Shown here: piece after piece, positions 1 to 9,215 of the stretch
How the letters are laid out: each line of letters opens with the position of its first letter
How positions within the stretch are numbered: position 1 is the stretch's first letter
Source of the DNA: an uncultured Sphingomonas sp.
GTDB lineage: Bacteria; Pseudomonadota; Alphaproteobacteria; Sphingomonadales; Sphingomonadaceae
Assembly: GCF_937871615.1 (NCBI RefSeq)
Contig: NZ_CALMPA010000071.1
Span: 1 to 64,000 of the forward strand
Direction of reading: 5' to 3'
Length of the DNA: 64,000 bases
Notes under the pieces: generated by a model
Databases searched by the model: none
What the model saw: the letters and a program-made list of their open reading frames with translations, nothing else
What the model was told of the DNA's origin: nothing
Program-made: the position numbers and the translations under genes

Positions 1-347
1 CTCGCCGCCCACAACAATTTGAACAGGTTTGTGCTGGTGTTGTCGGTCACCACCATTTCGCCCGCATCGGCCCCGATCAGCGGGGCGAGCCGGTCGCCCA
101 GCGTCACGGGCAGATCGAACCAGCCGGCACTGTTCCAGCTCCGGATCAGATCGCCGCCCCATTCGCGCTCGATGACGCGCGCGGCATGGGCCGGCGCGGC
201 ATCGGCCATCGCGCCGAGCGAATTGCCGTCGAGGTAGATCACACCATCGGGGATCAGGAACGCATCGCGGAAGCCCGCCAGCGGGTCCGCCTGATCGCGC
301 GCCACGCACCAATCGCGCGTGAGTTTTCCCTGTTCTTCAAGCAGCAT
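1..347 (-). CDS. kynU: Kynureninase, N-terminal part (gene runs off the left edge)
   Basis: Kynureninase is a PLP enzyme that cleaves kynurenine (or a related beta-keto amino acid) to anthranilate and alanine. About 115 N-terminal residues are visible. They include the family motif YLDGNSLG and the later stretch [10 protein letters not shown], both typical of the kynureninase N-terminal half. The ATG at 347-345 lies inside the end of the upstream aldehyde dehydrogenase gene, overlapping it by 11 bases, which suggests translational coupling. No other kynurenine-pathway gene is visible. Its partners here are a TPP enzyme and an aldehyde dehydrogenase, so the true substrate may not be kynurenine. 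The PLP lysine lies outside the window. Confidence 0.88.
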   Translation of the reverse strand, partial: MLLEEQGKLTRDWCVARDQADPLAGFRDAFLIPDGVIYLDGNSLGAMADAAPAHAARVIEREWGGDLIRSWNSAGWFDLPVTLGDRLAPLIGADAGEMVVTDNTSTNLFKLLWAA

Positions 348-1797
348 TGAAACACACCGTTTTTGTCTGAGACATTTCGCGGATCGCGAAACGCACGCCC
401 TCGCGCCCTATATTCCCGCCCTTCGCCCCGCCAAAGGGCATCGCATCGAGCCGATAATCGGTCGAATCGTTGACCATCACCCCCGCCGCCTCCAGCCGTC
501 GCGCCGCGTGGAGCGCATCGCGCAGGCTTTCGGTGAAGATCGCCGCGTGGATCGCATGATGCGGCGCGTTGGCCCGGTCGATCGCTTCATCAAGTTCGGT
601 GAACGGGAACAGGCTGACGACCGGCCCGAACGCTTCCTCGCACACCAGCGCGGCGGTGTCGGGGGCGTTCTCGATCACGGTGGGCGCGAACAATGCGCCG
701 TCGCGGGTGCCCCCCGTCAGTACCCGCGCGCCCATCGCGCGCGCTTCCTCGATGCGATGTTCGAGCCGCTCGGCCTCGGCCACGCCGATCATCGGGCCGA
801 TCCGCGTTTCGGGCAGCGCCGGATCGCCAACCACCAGCCCCTCGGTCGCGGCGACGAAGCGCGCGCGGAAATCGTCATAACAATCGACATGGACATAGAT
901 GCGCTGCACGCCGACGCAATTCTGCCCCGCCGCCGAAAACGCGCCGGAAACGCACGCATCGACAGCCTTGTCGAGATCGGCGTCGGCGGCGACGATCACC
1001 GGGGAATTGGCCCCCAGTTCCATCGCCAGCCGCTTCGCACCGGCGGCGGTCGCGATCCGCTCGCCGGTGCGCGCGCCGCCGGTGAAGGACACCATCGCGA
1101 CGCCGGGATGCGCCACCAGCACATCGCCGAACACCTCGCCCCGCCCCGTGAGCAGGTTGAGCGCCTCCGCCGGCAAACCCGCCGCCAGCAGCAGTTCGGC
1201 GAGCATCACGCCAACGAACGGCGCCTGTTCCGCCGGCTTGAGGATCACCGCATTGCCCGCCGCGAAGGCCGGGCCGAGCTTGTGGCAAATGAGATTGAGC
1301 GGATCGTTGAACGGCGTGATCGCCACGATCACCCCAACCGGCTCGTAGAGATAGAAGCCGCTGCGCGCTTCACCACCGGGCACGCTGTCAAAAGCGAGCG
1401 TCTCGCCCGCCAGTCGCACCGCTTCCTCGGCGGAGAGGCGCAGGGTGTTGACCGCGCGCGCCACCTCGCGCGTGGCATGGGCGATCGGCTTGCCGCTTTC
1501 CGCCGTGATCGCCCGCGCGAACCGCGCGACATCCCGCGCGAGCGCATCGGCGGCGCGATGGAGGATCGCGGAACGCGCGCCGCTGCTCAGCGCCCGCATC
1601 GCCGCCGCGCCGCGCGTCGCGCTCCTCACCGCCTCCAGCGCATCGGGCACGTCGGCGCAGGCGGCAAAGCCGATCACCGCGCCGGTGAAGGGGTTGACGA
1701 CCGCCATCGTTTTCGCCGCCGACCGCCATTCCCCGCCGATCAGCAGGGTGCGCGCCGCCACATTGGTCTCCGGCGAGCGCGGAGCAGCCGCGATCAC
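337..1797 (-). CDS. NAD(P)-dependent aldehyde dehydrogenase
   Basis: This 486-residue protein belongs to the aldehyde dehydrogenase superfamily, which oxidises an aldehyde to an acid. The catalytic pair is present: Glu260 in MELGANSP and Cys294 in GQNC. The cofactor-fold motif FTGGARTG lies near residue 238. Its start overlaps the stop of the TPP enzyme by four bases (ATGA) and its end overlaps kynU, so the three genes form one operon. The likely job is to oxidise the aldehyde made when the upstream TPP enzyme decarboxylates a 2-oxo acid. That is inferred from context; the substrate is not visible in the sequence. Confidence 0.9.
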   Translation of the reverse strand: MIAAAPRSPETNVAARTLLIGGEWRSAAKTMAVVNPFTGAVIGFAACADVPDALEAVRSATRGAAAMRALSSGARSAILHRAADALARDVARFARAITAESGKPIAHATREVARAVNTLRLSAEEAVRLAGETLAFDSVPGGEARSGFYLYEPVGVIVAITPFNDPLNLICHKLGPAFAAGNAVILKPAEQAPFVGVMLAELLLAAGLPAEALNLLTGRGEVFGDVLVAHPGVAMVSFTGGARTGERIATAAGAKRLAMELGANSPVIVAADADLDKAVDACVSGAFSAAGQNCVGVQRIYVHVDCYDDFRARFVAATEGLVVGDPALPETRIGPMIGVAEAERLEHRIEEARAMGARVLTGGTRDGALFAPTVIENAPDTAALVCEEAFGPVVSLFPFTELDEAIDRANAPHHAIHAAIFTESLRDALHAARRLEAAGVMVNDSTDYRLDAMPFGGAKGGNIGREGVRFAIREMSQTKTVCFNAA

Positions 1798-3419
1798 TGC
1801 TTGTCCTTGCGTAACACCAACCCGTCATATTCGCGGCTGTCCACCAACGCCTCGACGATGCGCGGCCCGTCCGCCGCGAATGCCTCGTCAAGCGCCGCGC
1901 GCAACGCCTCGGGCGTCGAGACGGTCGTGACGGGCACGCCGAACAGCGATGGGCCGCCGATCGTCCCCTCCTCGCGCACCGGGGTGCCGTAGATCGGGTT
2001 CTGCTTGCGCTGCTGCTTGATGCGGATCAGCGCGAGATCATTGTCGGTCAACACCAGCACGACGATCGGCAGTTTCTCACGCACCGCCGTCGCGAGTTCG
2101 CCCACCGTCATCAGGAAGCCGCCGTCGCCGACAACCGCGCAGACCTTCTTTTCCGGTCGGCACAGTTTCGCGGCGATCGCGGCGGGCAGGCCGAAGCCCA
2201 TCGCCGACCAGCCATTGGTCATGATCTGAAGCCCCGGCGCAGGGGTCGGCCATTTCTGCCCGATCAGATGGGTATGTGCGCCGACATCGCAGGTCATGAT
2301 GCCGTCCTGCGGCAAAACCTCGCGCAGCACTTCCAGCGCGGCGCACGGCCCCATCGCCCCGGTTTGCGGGCGCATCCGCTGGAACATCGCCGCCTTGCGC
2401 GCTTCAAGCTCGGCAAGCGACCATTCCTTGCGCGGCGCCTGCACCGCCTCCAGCGCCGCGAGGCCGGCGGCGATATCGCCTACCACCTCCGCCACCACCG
2501 GATGTCGTTCGCGATCCACATCCACCGGCGCGATATCAATGCTGGCAAGCGGCAGCCCGTCGCGCATCCACGATTCGTAATTGAACTCCACGGGGTCATA
2601 GCCGATCGCGATCACGAGATCGGCCTCGGCATGAGTCTTCCCCACCTCGTCGCTCAGCGCGTGGAACAGCACCCCGGCGTAATTGGGATGGCTTTCCGGC
2701 AGCATCCCCTTGGCCATCGGGGTGAGCACCACCGGCAACGCGAACCGCTCCGCCAGCGCAGCAATCCGCCCCTCGATCCCCAGCCGGGTCGCGCCCAGGC
2801 CGATCGCCAGCACCGGCTTGCGCGCCGCGCGAAAGGCGGCGACCAGCGCATCGAGTTGCGCCGCATCGGGCGCGGGCTGCGCGGGGCGGGCCACCGCCTC
2901 CCCTTCCGCACCCGCCGGCTCCGCGCTCAAGCCGACCGGCAGGCCGATATGCACCGGGCCGCGCCGCCCCTCCATCGCCACCGCCGCCGCATCGGCAAGG
3001 ACCGCATCCACGTTCGCCGCGTCGAGCCGCACCGTCTTCTTGGTGATCGGCGCGAACAGCGCCTGATGGTCGATACCCATCTGCGTCACCCGGCCGCGCA
3101 TCGCCTCGGGCATTTCGTCGGTGAACGCGATCATCGGCGAACGATCGAGCAACGCCCCGCCCACCCCGGTCGAAAGATTGGTCGCGCCGGGGCCGAAGGT
3201 GCCGAAGCACACGCCGGGCACGCCGGTCAGCCGGCCGCACACATCGGCCATGAAGCCCGCCCCGCCCTCATGGCTGGTCAGCACGAAATCAATCCCGTCG
3301 GTTTCGCGCAGCGCCTCCATATAATCAACCCAGCCGCCACTCGGCACACCGAAGACATGCCGCACCCCCATGTCGCGCAGTTTCCGCACCACCCTGTGCG
3401 CAACCGTCTCGCCGCTCAT
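1794..3419 (-). CDS. Thiamine-pyrophosphate enzyme, acetolactate synthase-like
   Basis: The 541-residue protein has the three-domain layout of the acetolactate synthase / 2-oxoacid decarboxylase family. Catalytic Glu51 lies in SHEGGAGF. The TPP/Mg motif starts at GDGG (residue 431) and ends at the TDND segment near 461. A strong AGGAGGT ribosome site precedes the ATG at 3419. It leads an operon with an aldehyde dehydrogenase and kynureninase, so a 2-oxoacid decarboxylase or carboligase role fits better than branched-chain amino acid synthesis, and no small regulatory subunit is present. A GCGTTAT element lies at 3432-3438 in the leader. Confidence 0.85.
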   Translation of the reverse strand: MSGETVAHRVVRKLRDMGVRHVFGVPSGGWVDYMEALRETDGIDFVLTSHEGGAGFMADVCGRLTGVPGVCFGTFGPGATNLSTGVGGALLDRSPMIAFTDEMPEAMRGRVTQMGIDHQALFAPITKKTVRLDAANVDAVLADAAAVAMEGRRGPVHIGLPVGLSAEPAGAEGEAVARPAQPAPDAAQLDALVAAFRAARKPVLAIGLGATRLGIEGRIAALAERFALPVVLTPMAKGMLPESHPNYAGVLFHALSDEVGKTHAEADLVIAIGYDPVEFNYESWMRDGLPLASIDIAPVDVDRERHPVVAEVVGDIAAGLAALEAVQAPRKEWSLAELEARKAAMFQRMRPQTGAMGPCAALEVLREVLPQDGIMTCDVGAHTHLIGQKWPTPAPGLQIMTNGWSAMGFGLPAAIAAKLCRPEKKVCAVVGDGGFLMTVGELATAVREKLPIVVLVLTDNDLALIRIKQQRKQNPIYGTPVREEGTIGGPSLFGVPVTTVSTPEALRAALDEAFAADGPRIVEALVDSREYDGLVLRKDKQ

Positions 3420-3521
3420 CCCACCTCCTGCGCGTTATGTACCGATCACGGCTAGCGGTTGGGCGGCATGGAAGAAAATACCTCTCTGCGATCCTCTCTA
3501 TGGCAATTCGATTATAGGAAC

Positions 3522-3538
3522 GGCGGATTTGATCCGCC
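3522..3538. repeat. Short perfect inverted repeat in the gap 3420-3681
   Basis: Two 7-base arms (GGCGGAT and ATCCGCC) flank a 3-base loop. The hairpin sits between the divergent TPP-enzyme operon and the end of the damaged urea transporter gene. It is not followed directly by a T-run on either strand, so it is not a clean intrinsic terminator. I see no gene in the 262-base gap around it. Confidence 0.45.
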
Positions 3539-3681
3539 CTGTGAATAGGAACCCTTTTTCGGCCCCTCGCTGATCGTTGAATTTGATGGATTATTCGTGC
3601 CGACCGGCGCCCGGCAATATGCCGGCGCGCCAGCGGCTGGTTTCGTCACCCCGCCCCACGCAGGAGGGCCTGCTTCTTCCG

Positions 3682-4722
3682 TTACGCGCCGCGCTTTCCC
3701 ACATTTGATTCCATCACCAGCTTTTCTTTTGGAGACGCAGCTGTCGGTGGAAATATCGCAAACGCTCGGCTGGCCAGCAGGAACGTCCATGTAACGAGGA
3801 CGAACGGCAACGTCAGCGCAGGCATACCGAAAGGCTCAAATGCGGCAGCGATGGCAGCGGCAACAAACGGGGTGACGATGGCCCCGAACAAGGCATAAAA
3901 AATTGCGGATCGGGTTGGCGCGAGGAACATGCTGGTCAGCGCAATGGCGACCAGCACGCTGTTGAAACCGAACGCACCGGCACGGATCGCGCTTTCGGCG
4001 GCCCCCATAGCCCATGCGACAATGAGGCCACCCGACGAACCAGCAAGAGCCATTGCAAAAGCCTTCCGGGAAGCCACCAGCAGCCCCGCAAGGAAAAGCA
4101 AGCCGGTGACGACATTTTCCTGAAAGAACACCTGCCCGATACCGGACGCCACCCCGTGCGCAATTGTGGATATGCTCACCACACCTTCGACCGTTGCCGA
4201 TTTCGGTAATCCGGCGGTGGGCAACAGCCCCGTGGGCTCCATGCGGCCGAAGCGCGCGGTCGCCAGAAAGAAGCACAGCGAAACAAGGACGAACGGCGCC
4301 GTCAGCACCGGCATTCCGCTGCGATTGAAGGCTGTCAGCATGGCGGCCATCACCAACGTGGAACAGGCAGCGGCAAGGACAACGCAGGCCCAAGTCAGCG
4401 GCTCCGGTTGCAGAAAATAGAGGAGGCCTATGCCGACCAGTCCGCCGTTGAAGCCGAACAGGCCATCACGCAGCAATGCTCGATCCGTCCTCAATACCAT
4501 CGCGGTCAATGTGCTGACCATCGTGCCGACAAGTGCGGCAAGGGCGAACAACCAGGAATTACAGGCGATACCGATCAGGAACAGCAAGCCGGTATAACTG
4601 TTGTTCTGGAACATCACCTGACCGAGCCCGCGCTATACGCAGTCGAAGAAGATCAGCAGATGCCGCGACAAGCCCGCGCCTTGGACATCGAGCCCTGTCG
4701 TCGAAAAGCGAATGCCTGTCAT
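3682..4722 (-). pseudogene. Urea transporter with an in-frame amber codon
   Basis: The reading frame encodes a very hydrophobic urea transporter (UT/Yut family) with two homologous halves. Each half carries a version of the family motif (VMFQNN and VFFQENV). An open frame starts at ATG 4722, but its codon 30 is TAG (about 4635-4633), inside the first membrane segment, between ...FFDCV and RGLGQV. The rest (311 codons from the internal ATG at 4617) is intact. The simplest reading is a TTG-to-TAG nonsense change in a once full-length gene. Reinitiation at 4617 would give a protein lacking the first helix. Its 5' end overlaps an HsdR-like tail, and no urease genes are present. Confidence 0.75.
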
Positions 4723-4904
4723 GGCGCAACCTTCCGCAGCAGCACTTCGGCCTGTGCTGGCATTATCCGCACGATATCGCCTGCAAGGTCAGATCGGCAG
4801 ACAAACCGTTTGATGATCCGTTCCACCAATACCCGCATCCTGGCACGAACTCTCTCGCGGTGACGCACCTTTTCGAACCGACCAGCGCTGCCACGGTTGA
4901 CCAT
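4719..4904 (-). pseudogene. Possible tail of a type I restriction HsdR subunit
   Basis: A 61-codon open frame ends in RARMRVLVERIIKRF followed by a segment ending QAEVLLRKVAP. The spacing and residues resemble the C-terminal DUF3387 segment of type I restriction R subunits, where MxVLVKRIL is followed about 20 residues later by QAE(L/V)L. The rest of an hsdR gene is absent, as are hsdM and hsdS. Its stop codon overlaps the start of the urea transporter frame (ATGA). This is judged by eye and is tentative; it could be the tail of an unrelated gene. Confidence 0.35.
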
Positions 4905-5116
4905 TCGGCCTTGGGCGCATGGCCCCGCCTGAAAAGCAAGTCCTATCGGTTATATCAGGCGCTCCATTCACCGAAGCCGTCTATTTGACTTGTTCGTCGA
5001 ATAACTTCGCCGGATCGCGGGCTGCGGCTGGGAAATTTGGGCTTGGGTAATAAGGCGGCGTGTCCCGCGGATCCTTCGCGGCTGGACAGCCCGCGATTAC
5101 TGGTCCGTTGGCATAG

Positions 5117-5311
5117 TTAGTTGATACGCGCTGCGATGCCAGCCCGAACGAGATCGGAGGTTCGCGTGAACAGCACACGCCAGCCATTTTCGATGAGCGC
5201 CAGGCCGATCGCTGCCGCCAGATGGCTCTTTCCTCCGCCGGATGGGCCGAACAGGACGAGGTTGGCGCCCTGTTCAAGCCGCATCGCCACACGGAGACCG
5301 CATGGCTTCAT
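5117..5311 (-). pseudogene. istB: Fragment of IS21-family helper ATPase IstB
   Basis: About 60 codons encode the Walker A region of an IstB/DnaC-like ATPase: LEQGANLVLFGPSGGGKSHL followed by a segment reading RVLFTRTSDLV. Full IstB proteins are around 250 residues. Here both flanks are missing: upstream the frame runs into unrelated sequence, and downstream it stops after DLVRAGIAARIN. No istA and no IS ends were recognised. The shifted frame continuing to 4981 is open but unidentified. This is the remnant of a transposition event in a patch of decayed DNA. Confidence 0.72.
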
Positions 5312-5327
5312 TTCGCCGGCACTTCGC

Positions 5328-5632
5328 TCGGCATAGCGGTGCTCACGTCGATTGCTGGCAACGCGCTGTGAAACCGTATGAGCTGGCTGCTGCCGCGCAC
5401 CCTGGTCTGGCGGATGATCCTGTTCGAAAACCTGTTCGCACTGCTCTATGGTTTTCTCTGGGAACAGTGCTGGCCGACCGGCCTGGAGGCCGGCGCATTC
5501 ATGCCGGCGGTCCTGAGCGTGACGAGTTGCATCGCCGCCCAGCAGCGCGTCAAGGCGCCCAATCCGACGGCGGCAACCGCTCGCGTCACTGCGCGGTCAT
5601 GCCGCCATCGACGACGAATTCGGCGCCGGTGA
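5328..5632 (+). pseudogene. C-terminal remnant of an EamA-type (DMT) transporter with a TGA codon
   Basis: The forward frame reads ...LTSIAGNAL, then TGA (5369-5371), then NRMSWLLPRTLV and later LFALLYGFLWEQ. The last motif is typical of the final two helices of EamA-domain drug/metabolite transporters, in which the TGA position is usually Trp. The gene has lost its 5' part where it abuts the istB fragment and carries a probable TGG-to-TGA nonsense change. The 3' end reads on into unrelated codons. The family call is by eye. Confidence 0.5.
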
Positions 5633-6347
5633 TGTAGCTCGCTTCGTCCGAGGCGAGAAAAAGAACGCAATTCGCAATCTCCTCCGGCTTGCCCATGCGC
5701 GCCATCGGGACCATCGCGGCGATGCGCTGACGCTGCTCCTCGGGATCGGGCGCGGCAAGCGGCGCGGTCATCCCGGTTTCGATCATGCCGGGATGAACGC
5801 TATTGACGCGGATGCCATCCCGCGCGGTCTCCATCGCCAGCGCCTTGCCGAACACGCGCACCCCCGCCTTACTCGCGCCATAGGCATGGGTACGCGCCAG
5901 GCCGACGATGCCGCCGACCGAGGAAATGTTGACGATCGACCCGCCATTGCCCGCCTCGCGCATCGTCGCGACCGCAGCGCGCATCCCGAGGAAAGCGCTC
6001 GTCATGTTGACGTCAATCTGTCGGGAAAAACGCTCCAGCGTCATCTCCTCGATCGGATAGAGGATCGCCACACCCGCGTTGTTCACCAGAATGTCCAGCC
6101 GACCACGATCGGCGACTATACGACACAGCACATCCGCCCATCCCGCTTCGGAGGTAGCGTCATGCGCCAGGCCGATCGCATTCCCGCCGATCTCGGTCGC
6201 GCGCGCATCCGCGCCCGCCGCATCGACATCGCCGAGGTAGACCGTCGCCCCTTCTTCCGAAAGCCGGCGAGCGATGGCCTGACCGATCCCACCGACCGAC
6301 CCCGCGCCGGTTACCAGCGCCACTTTGCCCTCGACTCGTCCTGTCAT
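5586..6347 (-). CDS. Short-chain dehydrogenase/reductase (SDR)
   Basis: A classical SDR of 253 residues. It has a cofactor-binding motif near the N terminus (VTGAGSVGGIG), the structural NNAG motif, and a catalytic Ser with a Y-x3-K motif (YGASK). It ends with the usual VDGG segment. The start at 6347 is chosen because an AGGAGG site lies seven bases upstream. The gene is divergent from the TonB receptor gene across a 291-base gap. It probably oxidises an alcohol or reduces a ketone on the pathway substrate; the substrate is unknown. Confidence 0.9.
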   Translation of the reverse strand: MTGRVEGKVALVTGAGSVGGIGQAIARRLSEEGATVYLGDVDAAGADARATEIGGNAIGLAHDATSEAGWADVLCRIVADRGRLDILVNNAGVAILYPIEEMTLERFSRQIDVNMTSAFLGMRAAVATMREAGNGGSIVNISSVGGIVGLARTHAYGASKAGVRVFGKALAMETARDGIRVNSVHPGMIETGMTAPLAAPDPEEQRQRIAAMVPMARMGKPEEIANCVLFLASDEASYITGAEFVVDGGMTAQ

Positions 6348-6458
6348 CGTCAACCTCCTGTGTGAAAAATGTAAAAAGCGTCTGCCGAACGAGATGAGGG
6401 GGCACCGCGAACATGCGTCGCCCCTCCCCATCCGATCCGCGGTCGCGATAAGGCGAAT

Positions 6459-6470
6459 GAATCATGATTC
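6459..6470. promoter_or_regulatory. 12-base perfect palindrome in the SDR/TonB intergenic region
   Basis: GAATCATGATTC is a perfect palindrome in the A+T-richer divergent region between an SDR gene and the TonB receptor gene. A TTGACA hexamer follows at 6563-6568, facing the receptor, but I see no convincing -10 partner. It could be an operator for either gene. The palindrome is visible in the sequence; the function is inferred. Confidence 0.35.
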
Positions 6471-6638
6471 TATCACGAACATCATAAATTTCCCGAACAT
6501 CCGCACAATGGCAGGTTTTGCGCGAGTGAAATTTGCCTGCCGGCGCTCGGCTCAAATAGAAATTGACATGCGTGCGATAAAAAAGTTACCCCATCCCGGC
6601 CAGACTAGAAGATCTGCTTTAGGGAGGGGACCATAGCC

Positions 6639-8957
6639 ATGCTGCGTATGGATTGGGCTGCGCTTTGCCCGTCGAAATCCAAAGATTTTTCCGCCTGTTC
6701 GGCGCGCGGATTGCTGCTCTGTGCAGCAGCGCCGCTCGCCACTCTGGCGCTGACACCGGGCGCAATCGCGCAAATAACGACCGCCGCGCCCGTCGACAGC
6801 GTCGCGGCAGCTCAAACGCCGCCCGTTGCAAATGAGCCCGGCGACGTAATCGTCACGGCGCGGCAGCGCTCCGAAACACTCGCAACCACCCCGCTATCCG
6901 TGACGGCAATCGCGCCAGCGCAATTGGAAAATACCAACGCGCTGACGATCCAGGATGTCAGCGGCGCGATTCCGAATCTCGTGATCCAGCAGGTCGGCGC
7001 CGGCCCCTCCGCCGCCGCGATCGCGATCCGCGGGGTCGTGTTTGCCGATATCGAAAAGTCCTTCGATCCCGCCGTCGGCGTGTTGGTCGACGGCGTCTTC
7101 ATCGGCACTAACACCGGACAATTGCTAGACTTCTTCGATATCGGCAGCATCGAAGTGCTGCGCGGTCCGCAGGGCACCCTCTTTGGCCGCAACACGATCG
7201 GCGGTGTCATCAACATCCGCCGCACGCGCCCGACCGGCGAGTTCGGCGGCAAGGGCGAAGTCGCCTTCGGCAACTACGGTCTTTTCCAGGCGCGGGGCAT
7301 CCTGAACCTGCCGATCATCAACGATGTGCTGGCGGTGAAGCTGTTCGAGCAGCACACGCACAGCGATGGCTATTATTACAACGTCACCTTCAAGCGCAGC
7401 GAGCCAGGCATCACCGCCGACAATTTCGGCGCCGCATTCCTCCTCACGCCGGCGCCGAATTTTGACGCGCTGCTGACGATCGAGAAACAGACCCAGCGCG
7501 GACATACGGTCAATTCGTCAGGAAGCACGACCGGCGATCTGGTCTGCCTGGTAGCGCCCGCCAATCAGTGCAATCGCAACCTGACGACCGATCTGTACAC
7601 CACCTTCACCGAGTTCGATAACCCCGCAACCTATTCGTCGCCGGCGGCAACTCTCGAAATGAACTGGAACGTAAGCGACAATGTGAAGCTCACGTCCATC
7701 ACCGGATGGCGCAAGAGCAATGAGCTTTTCTATCAGGATTTTGACGGCACATCGGCGCATCTATACGAAACGATCCGCGATCAATTTTATCGGCAACTAT
7801 CACAAGAACTTAGACTGTCGGCGAAAATCAGCGATACGTTCGATTTCGTTTCTGGACTCTATTATTTCGATAATCGCTATACCAATCACCAGACGACGTT
7901 TCTCGGCCCGATCCTGGGCGGCACCACGGCCAATCAGTTCGCCGAGCAGAATTCGAAATCATACGCGGCCTATCTCGACGCCAACTGGGCGTTTGCGGAC
8001 CACTTCCGTGTGACCGTCGGCGGCCGTTACACGCGGGACTCCAAGACTTTCCGCAACCGCTTCCCCGGCGCGTTCGACGTATCCGCCAGCAAGGATTGGA
8101 ACAAATTCACCCCGAAGATCTCGGTCGATTATCGCCCGAACGAGCAGGTGATGCTCTATGCGTCTTACTCGCGTGGTTATCGCGCCGGCGGGTTCAACGG
8201 ACGCGCCACGTCTATCGTCACGTCGCAGCAATCATATGATCCGGAAACGGTGGACAGCTACGAGGGCGGCATCAAGACGCAGTTCTTCGATCGCAAGCTT
8301 TCGTTCAACATCGCCGCATTCAAGACCAAATATGACAACAAGCAGGAATCGATCATCCGTCGCACGCCGCCGGGATCGCCGACCGCGAGCGAAACAGTCG
8401 TGGCGAACGTCGCCGCCGCATCAATCAAGGGCATCGAGGCGGATTTCACGGCGCGTCCGATCCGGGGCCTGTCGCTGAATGGCTCGGTCGGCTTTCTGAA
8501 ATCGAACTACAACGATTTCAAAACGCTTAACCCGCTTACACTCACCCCGGTGGACCTTTCGGGCCTCAGCCTGACCTTCAACCCAAGCTTCACCGGATCA
8601 GTCGGCGGCTCCTATACCGCGCCAACAGCGATCGGGGCGATCACGCTGTCAACCAACTACCGTCATATCTCGACCTACTTCACCGCGATCACGCCTGATC
8701 CGTCGAACCCGAACCCGGCCGCACCGACACTCAACATCCTCGCCAGCCAGACGCGACCGCTGGATCAGTGGGACATGAGCGTTGCATTGGAGCCCGATCT
8801 CGGCACGGGCAATTTCAAGCCGCGGATCAACCTGTACATGCGCAATATCCTCGACAAGCGCGCGATGGCGGCGAACACGATCGTGCCGGGGCTTTTCAAG
8901 TCCCCCAGCGCGCGCGAACCACGGACCTATGGCATCGAACTCGGCTTCAACTTCTAA
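6639..8957 (+). CDS. TonB-dependent outer-membrane receptor
   Basis: The 772-residue protein starts with a long signal peptide ending near residue 44 (TPGAIAQ). A TonB box follows (DVIVTARQR), then a plug domain with IRGV and VLRGPQGTLFGRNTIGG, and a 22-strand-type barrel ending in the terminal aromatic residues GFNF. This matches sphingomonad catabolic TonB receptors in length and order. A GGAGGGG site precedes the ATG. Lying at the head of a catabolic cluster, it most likely imports the cluster's hydrophobic substrate across the outer membrane. That role is inferred. Confidence 0.93.
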   Translation: MLRMDWAALCPSKSKDFSACSARGLLLCAAAPLATLALTPGAIAQITTAAPVDSVAAAQTPPVANEPGDVIVTARQRSETLATTPLSVTAIAPAQLENTNALTIQDVSGAIPNLVIQQVGAGPSAAAIAIRGVVFADIEKSFDPAVGVLVDGVFIGTNTGQLLDFFDIGSIEVLRGPQGTLFGRNTIGGVINIRRTRPTGEFGGKGEVAFGNYGLFQARGILNLPIINDVLAVKLFEQHTHSDGYYYNVTFKRSEPGITADNFGAAFLLTPAPNFDALLTIEKQTQRGHTVNSSGSTTGDLVCLVAPANQCNRNLTTDLYTTFTEFDNPATYSSPAATLEMNWNVSDNVKLTSITGWRKSNELFYQDFDGTSAHLYETIRDQFYRQLSQELRLSAKISDTFDFVSGLYYFDNRYTNHQTTFLGPILGGTTANQFAEQNSKSYAAYLDANWAFADHFRVTVGGRYTRDSKTFRNRFPGAFDVSASKDWNKFTPKISVDYRPNEQVMLYASYSRGYRAGGFNGRATSIVTSQQSYDPETVDSYEGGIKTQFFDRKLSFNIAAFKTKYDNKQESIIRRTPPGSPTASETVVANVAAASIKGIEADFTARPIRGLSLNGSVGFLKSNYNDFKTLNPLTLTPVDLSGLSLTFNPSFTGSVGGSYTAPTAIGAITLSTNYRHISTYFTAITPDPSNPNPAAPTLNILASQTRPLDQWDMSVALEPDLGTGNFKPRINLYMRNILDKRAMAANTIVPGLFKSPSAREPRTYGIELGFNF

Positions 8958-9071
8958 CGAGGCTGATCGGGGAGTGATCGGCGGACAGGCGGCGCGAAAG
9001 AAGGGGGCGCCGACCGTCCGCCGGTCGTTCGATATAAGGCGAACGACGATGCGCGCGCGACGCATGGTCAC

Positions 9072-9182
9072 ATGATCGAGTTGTACCCGGAAAACGAGAC
9101 CATCCGCGCCATGTATCGCATCGCGCGGAAGGCTCCGAAGAAATGGAACGGACAGGAATTGATCACTCCTTGGAACCACTAA
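9072..9182 (+). CDS. 36-codon open frame, possible gene tail
   Basis: The peptide runs from MIELYPENETIRAMYR to ELITPWNH. The frame is open upstream to about 8967 without another start codon, and no clear ribosome site precedes the ATG. Its composition looks like real protein rather than random sequence, so it may be the surviving C-terminal end of a lost gene or a small protein. I do not recognise the family. It fills part of the 258-base gap between the TonB receptor and ThuA-like genes. Confidence 0.3.
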   Translation: MIELYPENETIRAMYRIARKAPKKWNGQELITPWNH

Positions 9183-9215
9183 GAGTGATAGCGACGAGCG
9201 GAGTCGAAAACCGAG

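Noticed and set aside
319..1992. Long plus-strand open frame (557 codons) opposite the aldehyde dehydrogenase and TPP genes
   Set aside because: Its Arg/His-rich, low-complexity translation is typical of antisense frames in high-G+C DNA. The minus strand carries two clear enzyme families.
3522..3538. Inverted repeat considered as an intrinsic terminator
   Set aside because: No T-run directly follows on either strand; reported only as a repeat.
4981..5292. Open minus-strand frame continuing from the istB fragment in another frame
   Set aside because: The C-terminal part looks protein-like, but I recognise no family and there is no start or ribosome site, so no gene is called.
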